Of a stretch of DNA of 64,000 bases, positions 18,085 to 25,932 are shown one piece after another. Numbering within the stretch: position 1 is the first letter of the stretch; each line of letters starts with the position of its first letter. Source of the DNA: SHZI01 sp964384525 (GTDB lineage Bacteria > Pseudomonadota > Gammaproteobacteria > Steroidobacterales > GCA-2729495); contig CAYLKO010000001.1 in assembly GCA_964384525.1 (NCBI GenBank), positions 53,525-117,524 of the forward strand. Direction: 5' to 3'. The position numbers and the translations under genes were made by a program. Under the pieces are notes generated by a model, which worked only from the letters and a program-made list of their open reading frames with translations, was not told the origin of the DNA and did no database searches.

Positions 18085-18119
18085 GTGACTCAGCGTTACA
18101 AAGTGTTACAGGGTGTTAC
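18085..18119. promoter_or_regulatory. Four tandem GT(T/G)AC repeats, 10-bp period: likely regulator operator
   Basis: GTGAC at 18085 and GTTAC at 18095, 18105 and 18115, each exactly 10 bp apart, so all face the same side of the helix. The block sits between the divergent response regulator gene (start 17983) and the small membrane peptide gene (start 18195). Tandem 10-11 bp repeats are how OmpR/PhoB-family dimers bind, so autoregulation and control of the 18195 gene are likely. Binding itself is inferred. Confidence 0.7.
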
Positions 18120-18194
18120 CCCCATGCAAGGACTGAGCGACCGGGAGTGCGTACTTTACGCATGACACCAGAATCAACACAAGGAATGTGAACC

Positions 18195-18305
18195 ATGCTG
18201 CAAGACTTCAACCTCGACAATATCGAACAGCTCGGCGACGTGATGCTGGCGGCCCTGGCTCTGCTCGCGCCGATCGTGGCAGTGGTGATCTTCCTGTCGG
18301 CCTGA
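18195..18305 (+). CDS. 36-residue single-span membrane peptide
   Basis: Open frame MLQDFNLDNIEQLGD followed by a continuous hydrophobic stretch of about 20 residues to the stop at 18303. AAGGA lies about ten bases upstream of the ATG. The acidic N-terminus and single C-terminal helix are typical of small membrane proteins that modulate sensor kinases or transporters. It sits directly downstream of the four-repeat operator and divergent from a sensor kinase operon, so it may be a regulon member that feeds back on the kinase. No family assignment is possible at this length. Confidence 0.6.
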   Translation: MLQDFNLDNIEQLGDVMLAALALLAPIVAVVIFLSA

Positions 18306-18393
18306 GGCACACCAAAGTGGCCGCACCGCCACAACCAACAGTCTGGGCGATAATCCCCCTGGCCAGCCCCTTGGCCAGTTCCGGGAGAAATCG

Positions 18394-19197
18394 ATGCCCA
18401 CGGTGCAGATCAACGGCCACGCCATGTACTACGAAATCCATGGCCGGGGTGACCCGGTCATCTGCATGGGTGGCTGGGGCACCTATTGCCATGGTCGCGA
18501 GCGGCATCTGGCACGGGGCCTGACCGATCAATATCAGGTATTGATCATCGACTATCGCGGCATCGGTGATTCCACGGACGATTCCGCCCACCCACCCACG
18601 ATGGCCCTGCATGCCACCGATGTCATGGATCTGCTGGATCACCTGCGCTGGTCACGGGTGCATTTCGTCGGGCTGGTCGGCATGGGGGCCTGCATAGCCC
18701 AGGAAGTTGCGATCCGGCGTCCGGATCTCGTGCGAAGCATGGTCAACATGGGCGCCTGGGCCAGTGTTGACCCCTTTCTTCATGGTCAACTGGAATTGTT
18801 CCGGGACATCCACCGTGACAGCGGCTTCCTGACGTTCCAGAAGCACGTCTGCCTGATGTCGTTCCTCCCCGACTTCTACAACGAAAACCGCGGGAAGTTA
18901 CTGGGGCTGGACGGCCCATGGAGTGAACTCAACGGCCGCTATCCGGCGCATGAGCGACTGGTTGCGGCCTGCCTGGATCATGACGTGACGGCGCGTCTCA
19001 ACCAGGTGTCGGCGCCCAGCCTCATCATTCATTCCGGGCAGGATCAGGTCACGGGGCCACGCACGACCTTGCCCCTGGAGAGAGGCATTCCGAACGCCCA
19101 GGGACTGCACCTGCCGCATGTGGCCCATGTGGTCGCCGGCAGGGAGCAGAAGGCGGAATTCAGCCAGGCTCTGCTGGGCTTTCTGGCGCGGCACTGA
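18394..19197 (+). CDS. Alpha/beta-hydrolase fold protein lacking the nucleophile serine
   Basis: 267 residues with an alpha/beta-hydrolase fold: the CMGGWGTYCHGRE oxyanion-loop region, DYRGIGDS, a candidate acid in HSGQDQVTGP and a candidate base in LPHVAHVVAG. The nucleophile elbow, normally GxSxG, reads FVGLVGMGACIAQE (residues 91-104): Gly stands where Ser is expected. Unless another residue replaces it, this is not a classical esterase and may be a lyase, a binding protein or a decarboxylase-like member. GGGAGAA precedes the ATG. The next gene starts two bases after its stop, so the two are coupled. Confidence 0.82.
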   Translation: MPTVQINGHAMYYEIHGRGDPVICMGGWGTYCHGRERHLARGLTDQYQVLIIDYRGIGDSTDDSAHPPTMALHATDVMDLLDHLRWSRVHFVGLVGMGACIAQEVAIRRPDLVRSMVNMGAWASVDPFLHGQLELFRDIHRDSGFLTFQKHVCLMSFLPDFYNENRGKLLGLDGPWSELNGRYPAHERLVAACLDHDVTARLNQVSAPSLIIHSGQDQVTGPRTTLPLERGIPNAQGLHLPHVAHVVAGREQKAEFSQALLGFLARH

Positions 19198-19198
19198 G

Positions 19199-19594
19199 AT
19201 GGTGGACAACAAACTGCCGGGAAACAGGCCATCCGCAGAGCAGGTCGCCAATCGGGTGCGCACGCTGGGCATCGAGCACATCCGCCGACACATCTTCCTG
19301 TGCTGCGATCAAACCAAACCCAAGTGCTCCACGCGCGAGGACAGCCTCGCGGCATGGAACTACCTGAAGCAACGCCTGCATGAGCTCGATCTGACGGGCT
19401 ACGGCGGCATCTATCGAACGAAGGCCAATTGCCTGCAGGTTTGCATGGCCGGGCCGATCGCCGTCGTGTATCCGGATGGCATCTGGTATCGGGACTGCAC
19501 GCCTCCGGTACTGGAACGCATCATTCAGGAGCACCTGATTGGTGGTCAGCCGGTGGCGGAGTTCGTGATCGCCCATCGGCCACTCCCCCGATAA
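19199..19594 (+). CDS. Thioredoxin-like [2Fe-2S] ferredoxin
   Basis: 131 residues of the (2Fe-2S) thioredoxin-like ferredoxin type. Cluster ligands are most likely in IFLCCDQTKPKC and in TKANCLQVCMAGP, matching the two-pair Cys spacing of Shethna-type proteins; the following AVVYPDGIWYRDC strand is conserved in the family. The start ATG at 19199 lies two bases after the hydrolase-like gene's stop. It probably supplies electrons to, or senses redox for, the coupled partner. Confidence 0.88.
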   Translation: MVDNKLPGNRPSAEQVANRVRTLGIEHIRRHIFLCCDQTKPKCSTREDSLAAWNYLKQRLHELDLTGYGGIYRTKANCLQVCMAGPIAVVYPDGIWYRDCTPPVLERIIQEHLIGGQPVAEFVIAHRPLPR

Positions 19595-19698
19595 CCCCGG
19601 CCGACGCTCATTCCACATGCAATGTCGACTTTCGAGTGTCGCCGTCGTGCGTGATCAGGTTGAGGCTATCCGGGGTACTGCATCGGGAGCCTTTGACC

Positions 19699-19941
19699 AT
19701 GACGGATATTCATACAGTTGGTGGATGGTGCGGCGTATTGCTGGCGATCAGCATGGGCTTGAGCGCCATGGGCGCCACGGCCGGCGTCGTCGATGCCAAT
19801 GAACGCTGTGTGCGCCTCGAGAATCGGATCACCGAGCTGCAATTGCGCCTGCGTCTGGGCTATACAACGCGCCAGGGGCAGCTCTATCGCCAGAAACTGG
19901 CATCCCTGAAGGCGGAGCGGAAAGCGGCGAAGTGTCGGTAG
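19699..19941 (+). CDS. Small secreted coiled-coil protein
   Basis: 80 residues. A hydrophobic signal (about 11-30, ending ATAGV) is followed by a charged helix from NERCVRLENRITELQLRLRL to the end, with Leu/Ile heptads and Arg/Lys enrichment; two Cys flank the helical region. GGGAG lies nine bases upstream of the ATG. I recognise no family. A periplasmic helical chaperone or adaptor is possible, but nothing in the sequence proves it. Confidence 0.6.
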   Translation: MTDIHTVGGWCGVLLAISMGLSAMGATAGVVDANERCVRLENRITELQLRLRLGYTTRQGQLYRQKLASLKAERKAAKCR

Positions 19942-20280
19942 AGATGGGCCGCTGAAAAAGAAGGGCCCGGCGTCCCGAGCGAATCCGGCAAGAAGTACCC
20001 CGACACGGGACCTATGGCCAGATTGGAACTCGAACCGCCGGGCTTGACTGCGAAAATCGGGGCGTCTGCCTGACTCAGGGCCGGAGTATATACAAGTCCT
20101 CCCGGTCTGGGTCCGGAGCTGAGTCCCGGTCTCGGGAATGTTGCGTTATGGCAAATTCATCGCCTGCATCATATTGATATGTCTCATGTTAATGCACTCC
20201 ATTGATGTATTGCATTGCAGTCTTTGCGCCGCACAAAGAGGCCAGGATGCTGTGGTTTCAGGGGTTGACTTTTGAGGTTG
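19942..20280. other. Gene-free intergenic stretch
   Basis: No supported gene. It contains a TTCGA-type T-arm-like segment on the minus strand near 20028-20036 and a partial direct repeat of CCCGGTCT near 20100-20140, but no complete tRNA cloverleaf can be folded by eye. It includes the upstream region of the 20281 gene. No terminator or promoter is convincing. Confidence 0.4.
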
Positions 20281-20970
20281 ATGACGGGGGTTGGCCTGCT
20301 CCCCGGAGAACCGGCACTGGTGCTGGTATGCCGGCGGCCGGCACCGGGATCAGGCAAGCGGCGGCTCGCGGTACACGTTGGTGAACCCGCCACGCTGCGA
20401 CTCTGTGAGTTGATGCTGGCGACTGCACTCGAGGATCTCGCCGCCTGGCCGGGCGCGAGAATCATCGCCCCCGCCGCCACTGATGACGTGGCGTGGGCAC
20501 GATCGTTGCCGGTTGCCGGCCTCGACGTCATCCCGCAGTCCGAGGGCAATCTCGGCGCCCGCATCGCGACCCTGGATCGGCAACTTCGCGATCAGGGGCA
20601 TGGCGCTCTTCTATATATAGGCAGTGATGCGCCGGTACTCGGCCCTGACGACTATCTCGCAGCAAGGCATGCGCTGACACGGCACGCGGTGGTGTTGGGT
20701 CCGGCGCTGGATGGTGGTGTCACCTGCATGGGTAGCCGGCATGCCTGGCCGCCGCTCGATGAACTGCCGTGGAGTACCGCGCACTTGCACGCAGCATTGC
20801 AATCGATCTGTGAGCAAGCCGGCCTCGATGTGGCAAATATTGCGACACGTTATGACATCGACGTTGTCGGGAATTTGTTCAGGCTGGCTGCCGATCTGCG
20901 GACCGACCTCCGGCCTGCGAGGCGTGCGCTGTACCGCGCATTGCAGAGTCTGGGATACTGTGCCAGATGA
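20281..20970 (+). CDS. DUF2064/TIGR04282-type glycosyltransferase (arsenosugar-type)
   Basis: 229 residues, a GT-A-like nucleotidyl/glycosyltransferase of the DUF2064 family. Visible family blocks are APGSGKRRLA (normally PGxxKTRL), SEGNLGARI, LLYIGSDAPVL, VVLGPALDGGVTCMG, WSTAHLHAAL and the terminal YDIDVVGNL. I chose ATG 20281; a TTG at 20272 is possible. In many bacteria this protein is encoded beside a TIGR04283 glycosyltransferase and a radical SAM enzyme that together make arsenosugars; the same trio order is present here, with a 4-bp overlap to the next gene. No ArsM methyltransferase is in the window. Confidence 0.85.
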   Translation: MTGVGLLPGEPALVLVCRRPAPGSGKRRLAVHVGEPATLRLCELMLATALEDLAAWPGARIIAPAATDDVAWARSLPVAGLDVIPQSEGNLGARIATLDRQLRDQGHGALLYIGSDAPVLGPDDYLAARHALTRHAVVLGPALDGGVTCMGSRHAWPPLDELPWSTAHLHAALQSICEQAGLDVANIATRYDIDVVGNLFRLAADLRTDLRPARRALYRALQSLGYCAR

Positions 20971-21782
20971 ATGCCGCGACCAGCACCGTGGTCCCCTTGA
21001 TGCGCCCCGTCGTGGCGGCACCAGGATCGGGCCCCACCGTCAGCGTGATCATTCCCGTGGTGGGTGACAACGAATCACTGGCAGCCCTGCTTGCCAAATT
21101 GCGTCGTCTCGACCCATCGCCGGATGAGATCGTGATTGTCGACGGCGGTTCCAGCGCCGGCTGCCGGAGCCTGGCCCGCCGCTTCCGCTGCGCTTATGTG
21201 GGCACACGGCCCGGACGTGGTCGCCAGTTGCATGCCGGCGCCCTGCGTGCCTCGGGCGATGTCCTCTGGTTCCTGCATGCCGACGCCGATCCGGCTGACG
21301 ACAGCATCTCGCTGATCCGGCGAAGCCACCTTGCCGGTGCGTCAGGCGGCTTCTTCCGTTTCCGCTTCAGCGGTACATCCACCTGGTACAAAACCTTGCT
21401 TGCTGCCCTGACGAACTGGCGAACCCGCTTCGGCACACCGTATGGCGACCAGGGCCTGTTTGCCGGCCGGGGCGCCTACGACGCCGTGGGCGGCTTCGCC
21501 GACACACCACTGTTCGAGGAAGTGCCACTGGTACGGGCGTTGCGCCTGCATGGCAGCTTTGCCGAGATTCCAACACCCATCGGGGTATCACCGCGGCGCT
21601 GGGAGCGCGATGGCTGGCTGTGGCGGGCCACCGGCAACAGACTCCTCGCCGTCGCCTATGGCCTGGGTGTGCCGCCAAGCCGGCTCACCCGCCACTACGA
21701 ACCGCTGGGGCCGGTGGAAATGCCTGAAGAAGACCCAAGCGACAGTGCCGGCGGCTCCCGCCACGACGGCAACCCGTGCTGA
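20967..21782 (+). CDS. GT2 glycosyltransferase, TIGR04283-like
   Basis: 271 residues, GT-A fold. The N-terminal VSVIIPVVGDNESL, DEIVIVDGGSSAG, GRGRQLHAGALRASGD and FLHADAD (DxD motif) are diagnostic, and the later GTPYGDQGLFAGRGAYDAVGGF plus LFEEVPLVRALR match the arsenosugar-associated TIGR04283 group. It lies within a tightly overlapping unit (20967-20970 with the preceding gene, 21776-21782 with the next), so all three are expressed together. Substrate is inferred, not proven. Confidence 0.88.
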   Translation: MNAATSTVVPLMRPVVAAPGSGPTVSVIIPVVGDNESLAALLAKLRRLDPSPDEIVIVDGGSSAGCRSLARRFRCAYVGTRPGRGRQLHAGALRASGDVLWFLHADADPADDSISLIRRSHLAGASGGFFRFRFSGTSTWYKTLLAALTNWRTRFGTPYGDQGLFAGRGAYDAVGGFADTPLFEEVPLVRALRLHGSFAEIPTPIGVSPRRWERDGWLWRATGNRLLAVAYGLGVPPSRLTRHYEPLGPVEMPEEDPSDSAGGSRHDGNPC

Positions 21783-22684
21783 CACCAGCCACGGGTTGGA
21801 TCCAGCCTCACGCCCTCGACGAGCTCTGGATCCACACCGGCACAGCCTGCAATCTCGACTGCCCGTTTTGCCTGGAGGGTTCCCGGCCCGGTGACACACG
21901 CCTGCAGCGTGTCTCGCTGGCTGATGTGCGACCGCTGATCGATGAGGCAGTCGGCCTCGGCGTCCGCCAATTCTCCTTCACTGGCGGGGAGCCCTTCGTC
22001 ATCAAGGACATGGTGGCCATACTGGAATATGCCGCCAGCCACCGGCCGTGCCTCGTGCTGACCAACGGCACGGCGCCGGTGGTCCGTCGATTGACGCAGA
22101 TTCGCAAACTGGCGGGGAGCACACACCCGATCACCTTTCGCGTCAGCCTCGATTTCCCCGATGAGGTACGCCACGATGCCGGCCGTGGCGCGGGCAATTT
22201 TCGCCTGGCCCTGCAGGGACTGCTCGGCCTGCACAAGGCCGGGTTCAAGGTCTCACTGGCCCGGCAGATGCAGCCAGGCTGCGATGAGTCCGCCGTGGAT
22301 CATGACTTTCGGCAGTTGCTGGCCCGCGAAGGCCTGCCCTCCGATCTGCGGATCGTGGCCTTTCCCGATTTCGGCATACCCGGATCGCAGGCCGATGTTC
22401 CCGTGGTGACCACGGATTGCATGACGCGTTTTCATGGCGCAGCGAGCCGGCGGGAGTTCATGTGCGCGTTCAGCAAGATGGCGGTGAAGATGGCCGGCCG
22501 GATGCGCATTTATCCATGCACGCTGGTCGACGATGATCCGCGCTTCGATCAGGGTATGTCGCTCACCGAGGCGCTCAAGCCCCGGGTTCTCCTGCAGCAC
22601 CATCGCTGCTACAGCTGCTTCCGCCATGGTGCGTCCTGCAGCGAACTGACGCCGATGGCATTGACCACCGACCTGGAGCGGTGA
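21776..22684 (+). CDS. Radical SAM enzyme with C-terminal auxiliary cysteines
   Basis: 302 residues. The [4Fe-4S] SAM motif is CNLDCPFC (CX3CX2C) at about residues 25-32, followed by FSFTGGEPFVIKD, the SAM-binding GGE motif. C-terminal Cys residues (TTDCM, FMCAF, YPCTL and CYSCFRHGASC) form a SPASM/twitch-like pattern that could hold a second cluster. It starts with GTG inside the glycosyltransferase gene. It does not show the N-terminal pattern I associate with ArsS, so it may perform a different radical modification in this glycan or arsenic pathway. Confidence 0.85.
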   Translation: MLTPATGWIQPHALDELWIHTGTACNLDCPFCLEGSRPGDTRLQRVSLADVRPLIDEAVGLGVRQFSFTGGEPFVIKDMVAILEYAASHRPCLVLTNGTAPVVRRLTQIRKLAGSTHPITFRVSLDFPDEVRHDAGRGAGNFRLALQGLLGLHKAGFKVSLARQMQPGCDESAVDHDFRQLLAREGLPSDLRIVAFPDFGIPGSQADVPVVTTDCMTRFHGAASRREFMCAFSKMAVKMAGRMRIYPCTLVDDDPRFDQGMSLTEALKPRVLLQHHRCYSCFRHGASCSELTPMALTTDLER

Positions 22685-22693
22685 TCGGGGAGA

Positions 22694-23701
22694 TCAGGCG
22701 GGGAAGAAGTCGATCGGCTTGGTCGTGGTCACGGGCGGCACATCCTTCGCGAGGAAGCTGAACATCCGCACGCGCTGCACCAGCTTGCGCTCCAGCTCCT
22801 CGTCGTGGAGATCGCTGGATACCACCTGCACGTCCGACACCCGCCCCGTCGGTTCGATGGTCAGCTTCAGAACCAGTTTGCCCTGCAGATCCGGATTGCT
22901 GCGCAACGCACGGTTGTACAGCGCGTGGATGGCCCCCTTGTTTTGATCAAAGACCATTTCGATTTCTTCGCGGCTCCGCGACGCATGTTGTCCGGCGCCA
23001 CTGCCCTCCTCCATGGCAGCACCACTGCCGCCACCACCACCAAGAGCCGCCATGCCACTGGCCACCTGCGTCGTGGCCCGGCCACCGAGACCACTGCCAC
23101 CGGTATTGCGGCTGTAGCCAGCGGTGTTGATGCCGCCACTGCCGACGCCGGCCTTCGACGTGATCAGCGCACGCTCGACCTGCGGGGCGTTACCCACTGC
23201 ACCGGTGTACGCGGTGCCACCGGACGTGATGCTGGTCAGTGCCTGGTTGTCACGCAAGTCCGCCAACTGATCGATGAAGGGCAACAAACCCGCCTTGCGG
23301 GCCTTGCCATTTCCCGGGGTCTTCGAGCCTGGAGACCGATCGGTCGTGGCCACCGCGGTCTTGCCTGGCGGCACCGGCTCCACGGCCCGCCGCTCGGGCG
23401 GCGACTCTGGTTGATGCTCCGGCGGTGGTTGCGGCTTCTCCACCACGGGCGGCGGTATCGGCACCGCCTTCTCCAGCACCAGCCGCGCCAGACGCGGTGG
23501 CACCGGGATATTGACCGCCGGATCATGTTTCGGCAGTGGCAACAGCGAGACCACCACGAACAGCAGCAAGGTGGTGATGGCAATGCGTTTGCCGATGACG
23601 TGAAAGCGCTGCTCATCATCCGCCGACCGGTCCCAGGCCAGCGTGTAGAGGCGATACGATGCCAGCGGCATCACGGGTCTCTGCAGGATTGCCGCACTCA
23701 C
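22694..23701 (-). CDS. TonB/AgmX-like energy-transducing protein
   Basis: 335 residues. A single TM helix at about 40-57 anchors the protein; a Pro-rich periplasmic spacer (about 60-115), then a Gly/Ser-rich region (about 150-225), lead to a C-terminal TonB/AgmX-type domain (about 240-335) with VFDQNKGAIHALYNRAL and GKLVLKLTIEPTGRVSDVQVVSS. Such proteins carry ExbB/ExbD motor energy across the periplasm. Its start overlaps the ExbD stop by 4 bp. Last gene of the ten-gene cluster. AgmX-type domains are known from gliding-motility machines of myxobacteria; the cargo here is unknown. Confidence 0.85.
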   Translation of the reverse strand: MSAAILQRPVMPLASYRLYTLAWDRSADDEQRFHVIGKRIAITTLLLFVVVSLLPLPKHDPAVNIPVPPRLARLVLEKAVPIPPPVVEKPQPPPEHQPESPPERRAVEPVPPGKTAVATTDRSPGSKTPGNGKARKAGLLPFIDQLADLRDNQALTSITSGGTAYTGAVGNAPQVERALITSKAGVGSGGINTAGYSRNTGGSGLGGRATTQVASGMAALGGGGGSGAAMEEGSGAGQHASRSREEIEMVFDQNKGAIHALYNRALRSNPDLQGKLVLKLTIEPTGRVSDVQVVSSDLHDEELERKLVQRVRMFSFLAKDVPPVTTTKPIDFFPA

Positions 23702-24225
23702 AGCGCTGCCACCTGGGTTGCCACTTCTGCACCCGGCTTCTGCACGACAGCCAGGGAAATCTGCCCGAATTCGGCGGCCGTGCAGGTGGCCATGACCCGC
23801 TTCAACAGCCGGTACGGAATTTCCTTGTCACCCAGGATCGTGACTTCCCTGGCCACGATGTCGGCCTTGGCCTGCTGGATCAACACGCGGTCGGTCTGCT
23901 GGCGCAAGGCATCCATGAGTTGCGGGATGACGATCTCATCTCCATCGAGAGCCGCTGCAACGCTGGCGACAGGCCGCCCCTGCACGAGGATCTGCTCATC
24001 CGTCACCATCACCACGACCGATTCACGGGCCCTCTCCAGCGCCACCGACTCCGGAAGCTGGATGCTCTTCGGGTTGGGCAGGACTTCCGTTTCCCCGGAA
24101 CTGACCAGCAGGAAGAACACCAGGATCGTGAAGATATCCATCATCGACACCAGATTCAGCGCTGCGCCACTTTTGGTGCGCTTGTGATGGCGCTCCATGC
24201 GGAGTGCCCGCTTTGATTGCTGCAT
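23698..24225 (-). CDS. ExbD/TolR-like proton-channel subunit
   Basis: 175 residues with one TM helix and a periplasmic ExbD domain. The proton-relay aspartate is Asp30 in LVSMMDIFTILVFFLLV, as in active ExbD. The periplasmic part has the expected alternating strand-helix pattern ending YRLLKRVMATCTAAEFGQISLAVV. It lies three bases after the second ExbD-like gene and overlaps the TonB-like gene. It would form the stator/rotor unit with the ExbB-like protein at 24788. Confidence 0.92.
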   Translation of the reverse strand: MQQSKRALRMERHHKRTKSGAALNLVSMMDIFTILVFFLLVSSGETEVLPNPKSIQLPESVALERARESVVVMVTDEQILVQGRPVASVAAALDGDEIVIPQLMDALRQQTDRVLIQQAKADIVAREVTILGDKEIPYRLLKRVMATCTAAEFGQISLAVVQKPGAEVATQVAAL

Positions 24226-24228
24226 GAC

Positions 24229-24735
24229 TCAGCCTCCCTTGATGCCGCTGGCCGCCGGTGCGTCGCCAATCGAGATGTCCGGAAACAGTTCAGCCCGAAC
24301 CATCTGGCCATCGCGGCCGGCATCAAAAGAACGCAGGGTATCCATGACCTGCACGAGGGTGTCGTAGGGCACATCGGGCTCGAGCAGCACGGTGGCATTG
24401 GACATGTCCGGATAGCTGGCCTTGATCCGCTGCAGATAGGTGCCGAGGCCGGTGTAGTCGTGATGGTCCCCGACCATCGGCAGGCGGGTCAGCAGCCCAT
24501 TGCTGCGTTCACCGACTTCAAGCGCATCCTTGCGGACGACCACTTCCAGCTGGAACACCGGTTCCGCCGCCGACACCGTGGAGGCCGCCGGCAGATCCAG
24601 CTGGATGATCGCCAGCTTGGAGAACACCGCCGTGATCAGCAGGAATGGCACCAGCACCACCATCAGATTCATGAAGGCCGTGATTTCCAGGTCTGGAATA
24701 TCGTTTTTCCGCCGTCTGCGTCGCTTGCCGAACAT
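24229..24735 (-). CDS. ExbD-like protein with Asn in place of the proton-relay Asp
   Basis: 168 residues. The N-terminus is strongly basic (KRRRRRK), followed by a TM helix AFMNLMVVLVPFLLITAVF. In ExbD/TolR the helix normally begins with a protonatable Asp; here Asn23 occupies that place. The periplasmic domain is otherwise ExbD-like. A heteromeric ExbD pair in which only one subunit can be protonated would be unusual. It lies between ExbB-like and the Asp-bearing ExbD gene in one operon. Confidence 0.9.
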   Translation of the reverse strand: MFGKRRRRRKNDIPDLEITAFMNLMVVLVPFLLITAVFSKLAIIQLDLPAASTVSAAEPVFQLEVVVRKDALEVGERSNGLLTRLPMVGDHHDYTGLGTYLQRIKASYPDMSNATVLLEPDVPYDTLVQVMDTLRSFDAGRDGQMVRAELFPDISIGDAPAASGIKGG

Positions 24736-24787
24736 CGACCGCTCCTGATCTTCCGTGCTGTTGCTCTGCGTTCAGGCCGGGCCTGGA

Positions 24788-25444
24788 TCAGCTGGCGACT
24801 GCTGTCTGCTGACGCTTGCGTTCATCCACTGCATTCAGGAACTTGACCGCCACCATCTCGAGGCTGTCGATGATCCGGGTGGTCTTGCTCTGCAGAACGG
24901 TATGCACCAGCAGCAGCGGTATGGCGGCCATCAGCCCAAATGCGGTGGTATTCATTGCCACGGCAATACTGGCCGAGAGCAGATCGGCCTTTTCCGCCGG
25001 ATTGGCCTGATCCATCGCAGTGAAGGCCTGAATGAGACCGATGATGGTGCCCAGCAGTCCAAGCAGGGTCGCGATGTTGGCAAAGGTCGCCAGGTAGTGG
25101 GTGCGGCTTTCCAGTCGCGGCATGACTTCCATCAGGCTCTCTTCCATCGCCTTTTCGATGTCATCGCGGCGCGTGGTTGTCCGCGTGCGATCCAGGCCGT
25201 AGGTGAGGATCGAGCCGATGACCGCACCCGACTTGGAGGTGAGGCTGGCGGCTTCGGCAAACTTGCCGCCCTGGATGAAGGGCGTGATCTTCTTCCAGAG
25301 TATCTGGTTGCTGACCGATGTTTTGGAAAGATAGATGTAGCGCTCGACGGCTACGGCCAGTCCGGAGGCAAAGCCCTGTGCGATCGGGTCCATGAAACAC
25401 CCGCCATCCTGGAAGAAGCCGATAATCGACGCATACGTGCTCAT
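24788..25444 (-). CDS. ExbB/TolQ/MotA-family proton-channel protein
   Basis: 218 residues with three TM helices (about 15-33, 125-150 and 165-185). The family core LATFANIATLLGLLGTIIGLIQAF and the AMNTTAFGLMAAIPLLLVHT helix that line the proton pore are both present. I chose the ATG at 25444, preceded by AGGAGG eleven bases away; the longer frame would need an ATT start. It would assemble as a pentamer around ExbD dimers and use the proton gradient to drive the TonB-like arm. Confidence 0.92.
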   Translation of the reverse strand: MSTYASIIGFFQDGGCFMDPIAQGFASGLAVAVERYIYLSKTSVSNQILWKKITPFIQGGKFAEAASLTSKSGAVIGSILTYGLDRTRTTTRRDDIEKAMEESLMEVMPRLESRTHYLATFANIATLLGLLGTIIGLIQAFTAMDQANPAEKADLLSASIAVAMNTTAFGLMAAIPLLLVHTVLQSKTTRIIDSLEMVAVKFLNAVDERKRQQTAVAS

Positions 25445-25464
25445 GGTTCCCAAGCCTCCTTGAA

Positions 25465-25932
25465 TCAATCCTGCTGACTGCTGGCCGCTGGTGCGACCGC
25501 CTGTAGACGCGCTGTTTCCCCGGCATCTGTCGCCACCGGGTGCCCACCCGGCCTGCCGGTTTGCTGCGCCGCCGACCCCGCCCCATACAATTGACTGAAG
25601 TAGCGCGTCTGTCGGCGAAACACTTCACGGTCTACGGGAGTCAATATCTCCTCGATGAGACTGTTTACCGGTCTCCCGGACAGCTCGACCGCGGCCGGAT
25701 TTTTCCACGGCACGATGTAGAGGACCTTGGGCAACTCCTGGTTGCCACGAATGGCGGTGGAGTCCAGCGTGAGCGCACCGCTCCTGGGTTGTGCCGACCC
25801 GGATGCCGGCGCCTGGCTGGATGCCGGACTTGCGGGTGTTGCCGTGGCTGGCAGGTCGGCTGCCAGGGTCTTGCCGGCGAACGTCAGGGAAAGCAGTGGC
25901 AAGCAGCAGGCGTTGCGGGTGACGGAATTCAT
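25465..25932 (-). CDS. Secreted protein of unknown function in ExbBD cluster
   Basis: 155 residues with a signal peptide ending near TLAADL, an Ala/Pro/Ser-rich linker, then a compact central part (LPKVLYIVPWKNPAAVELSGRPVNSLIEEIL) and a low-complexity tail. I recognise no named family. The tight packing (4-bp overlap with the TPR lipoprotein and 20 bp before ExbB) makes it a component or cargo of the same envelope machine. Confidence 0.7.
   Translation of the reverse strand: MNSVTRNACCLPLLSLTFAGKTLAADLPATATPASPASSQAPASGSAQPRSGALTLDSTAIRGNQELPKVLYIVPWKNPAAVELSGRPVNSLIEEILTPVDREVFRRQTRYFSQLYGAGSAAQQTGRPGGHPVATDAGETARLQAVAPAASSQQD

Noticed and set aside
20020..20090. tRNA gene on the minus strand in the 19942-20280 gap
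   Set aside because: A GTTCGAGTTCC-like segment exists, but the T-stem does not pair and no acceptor stem can be formed.
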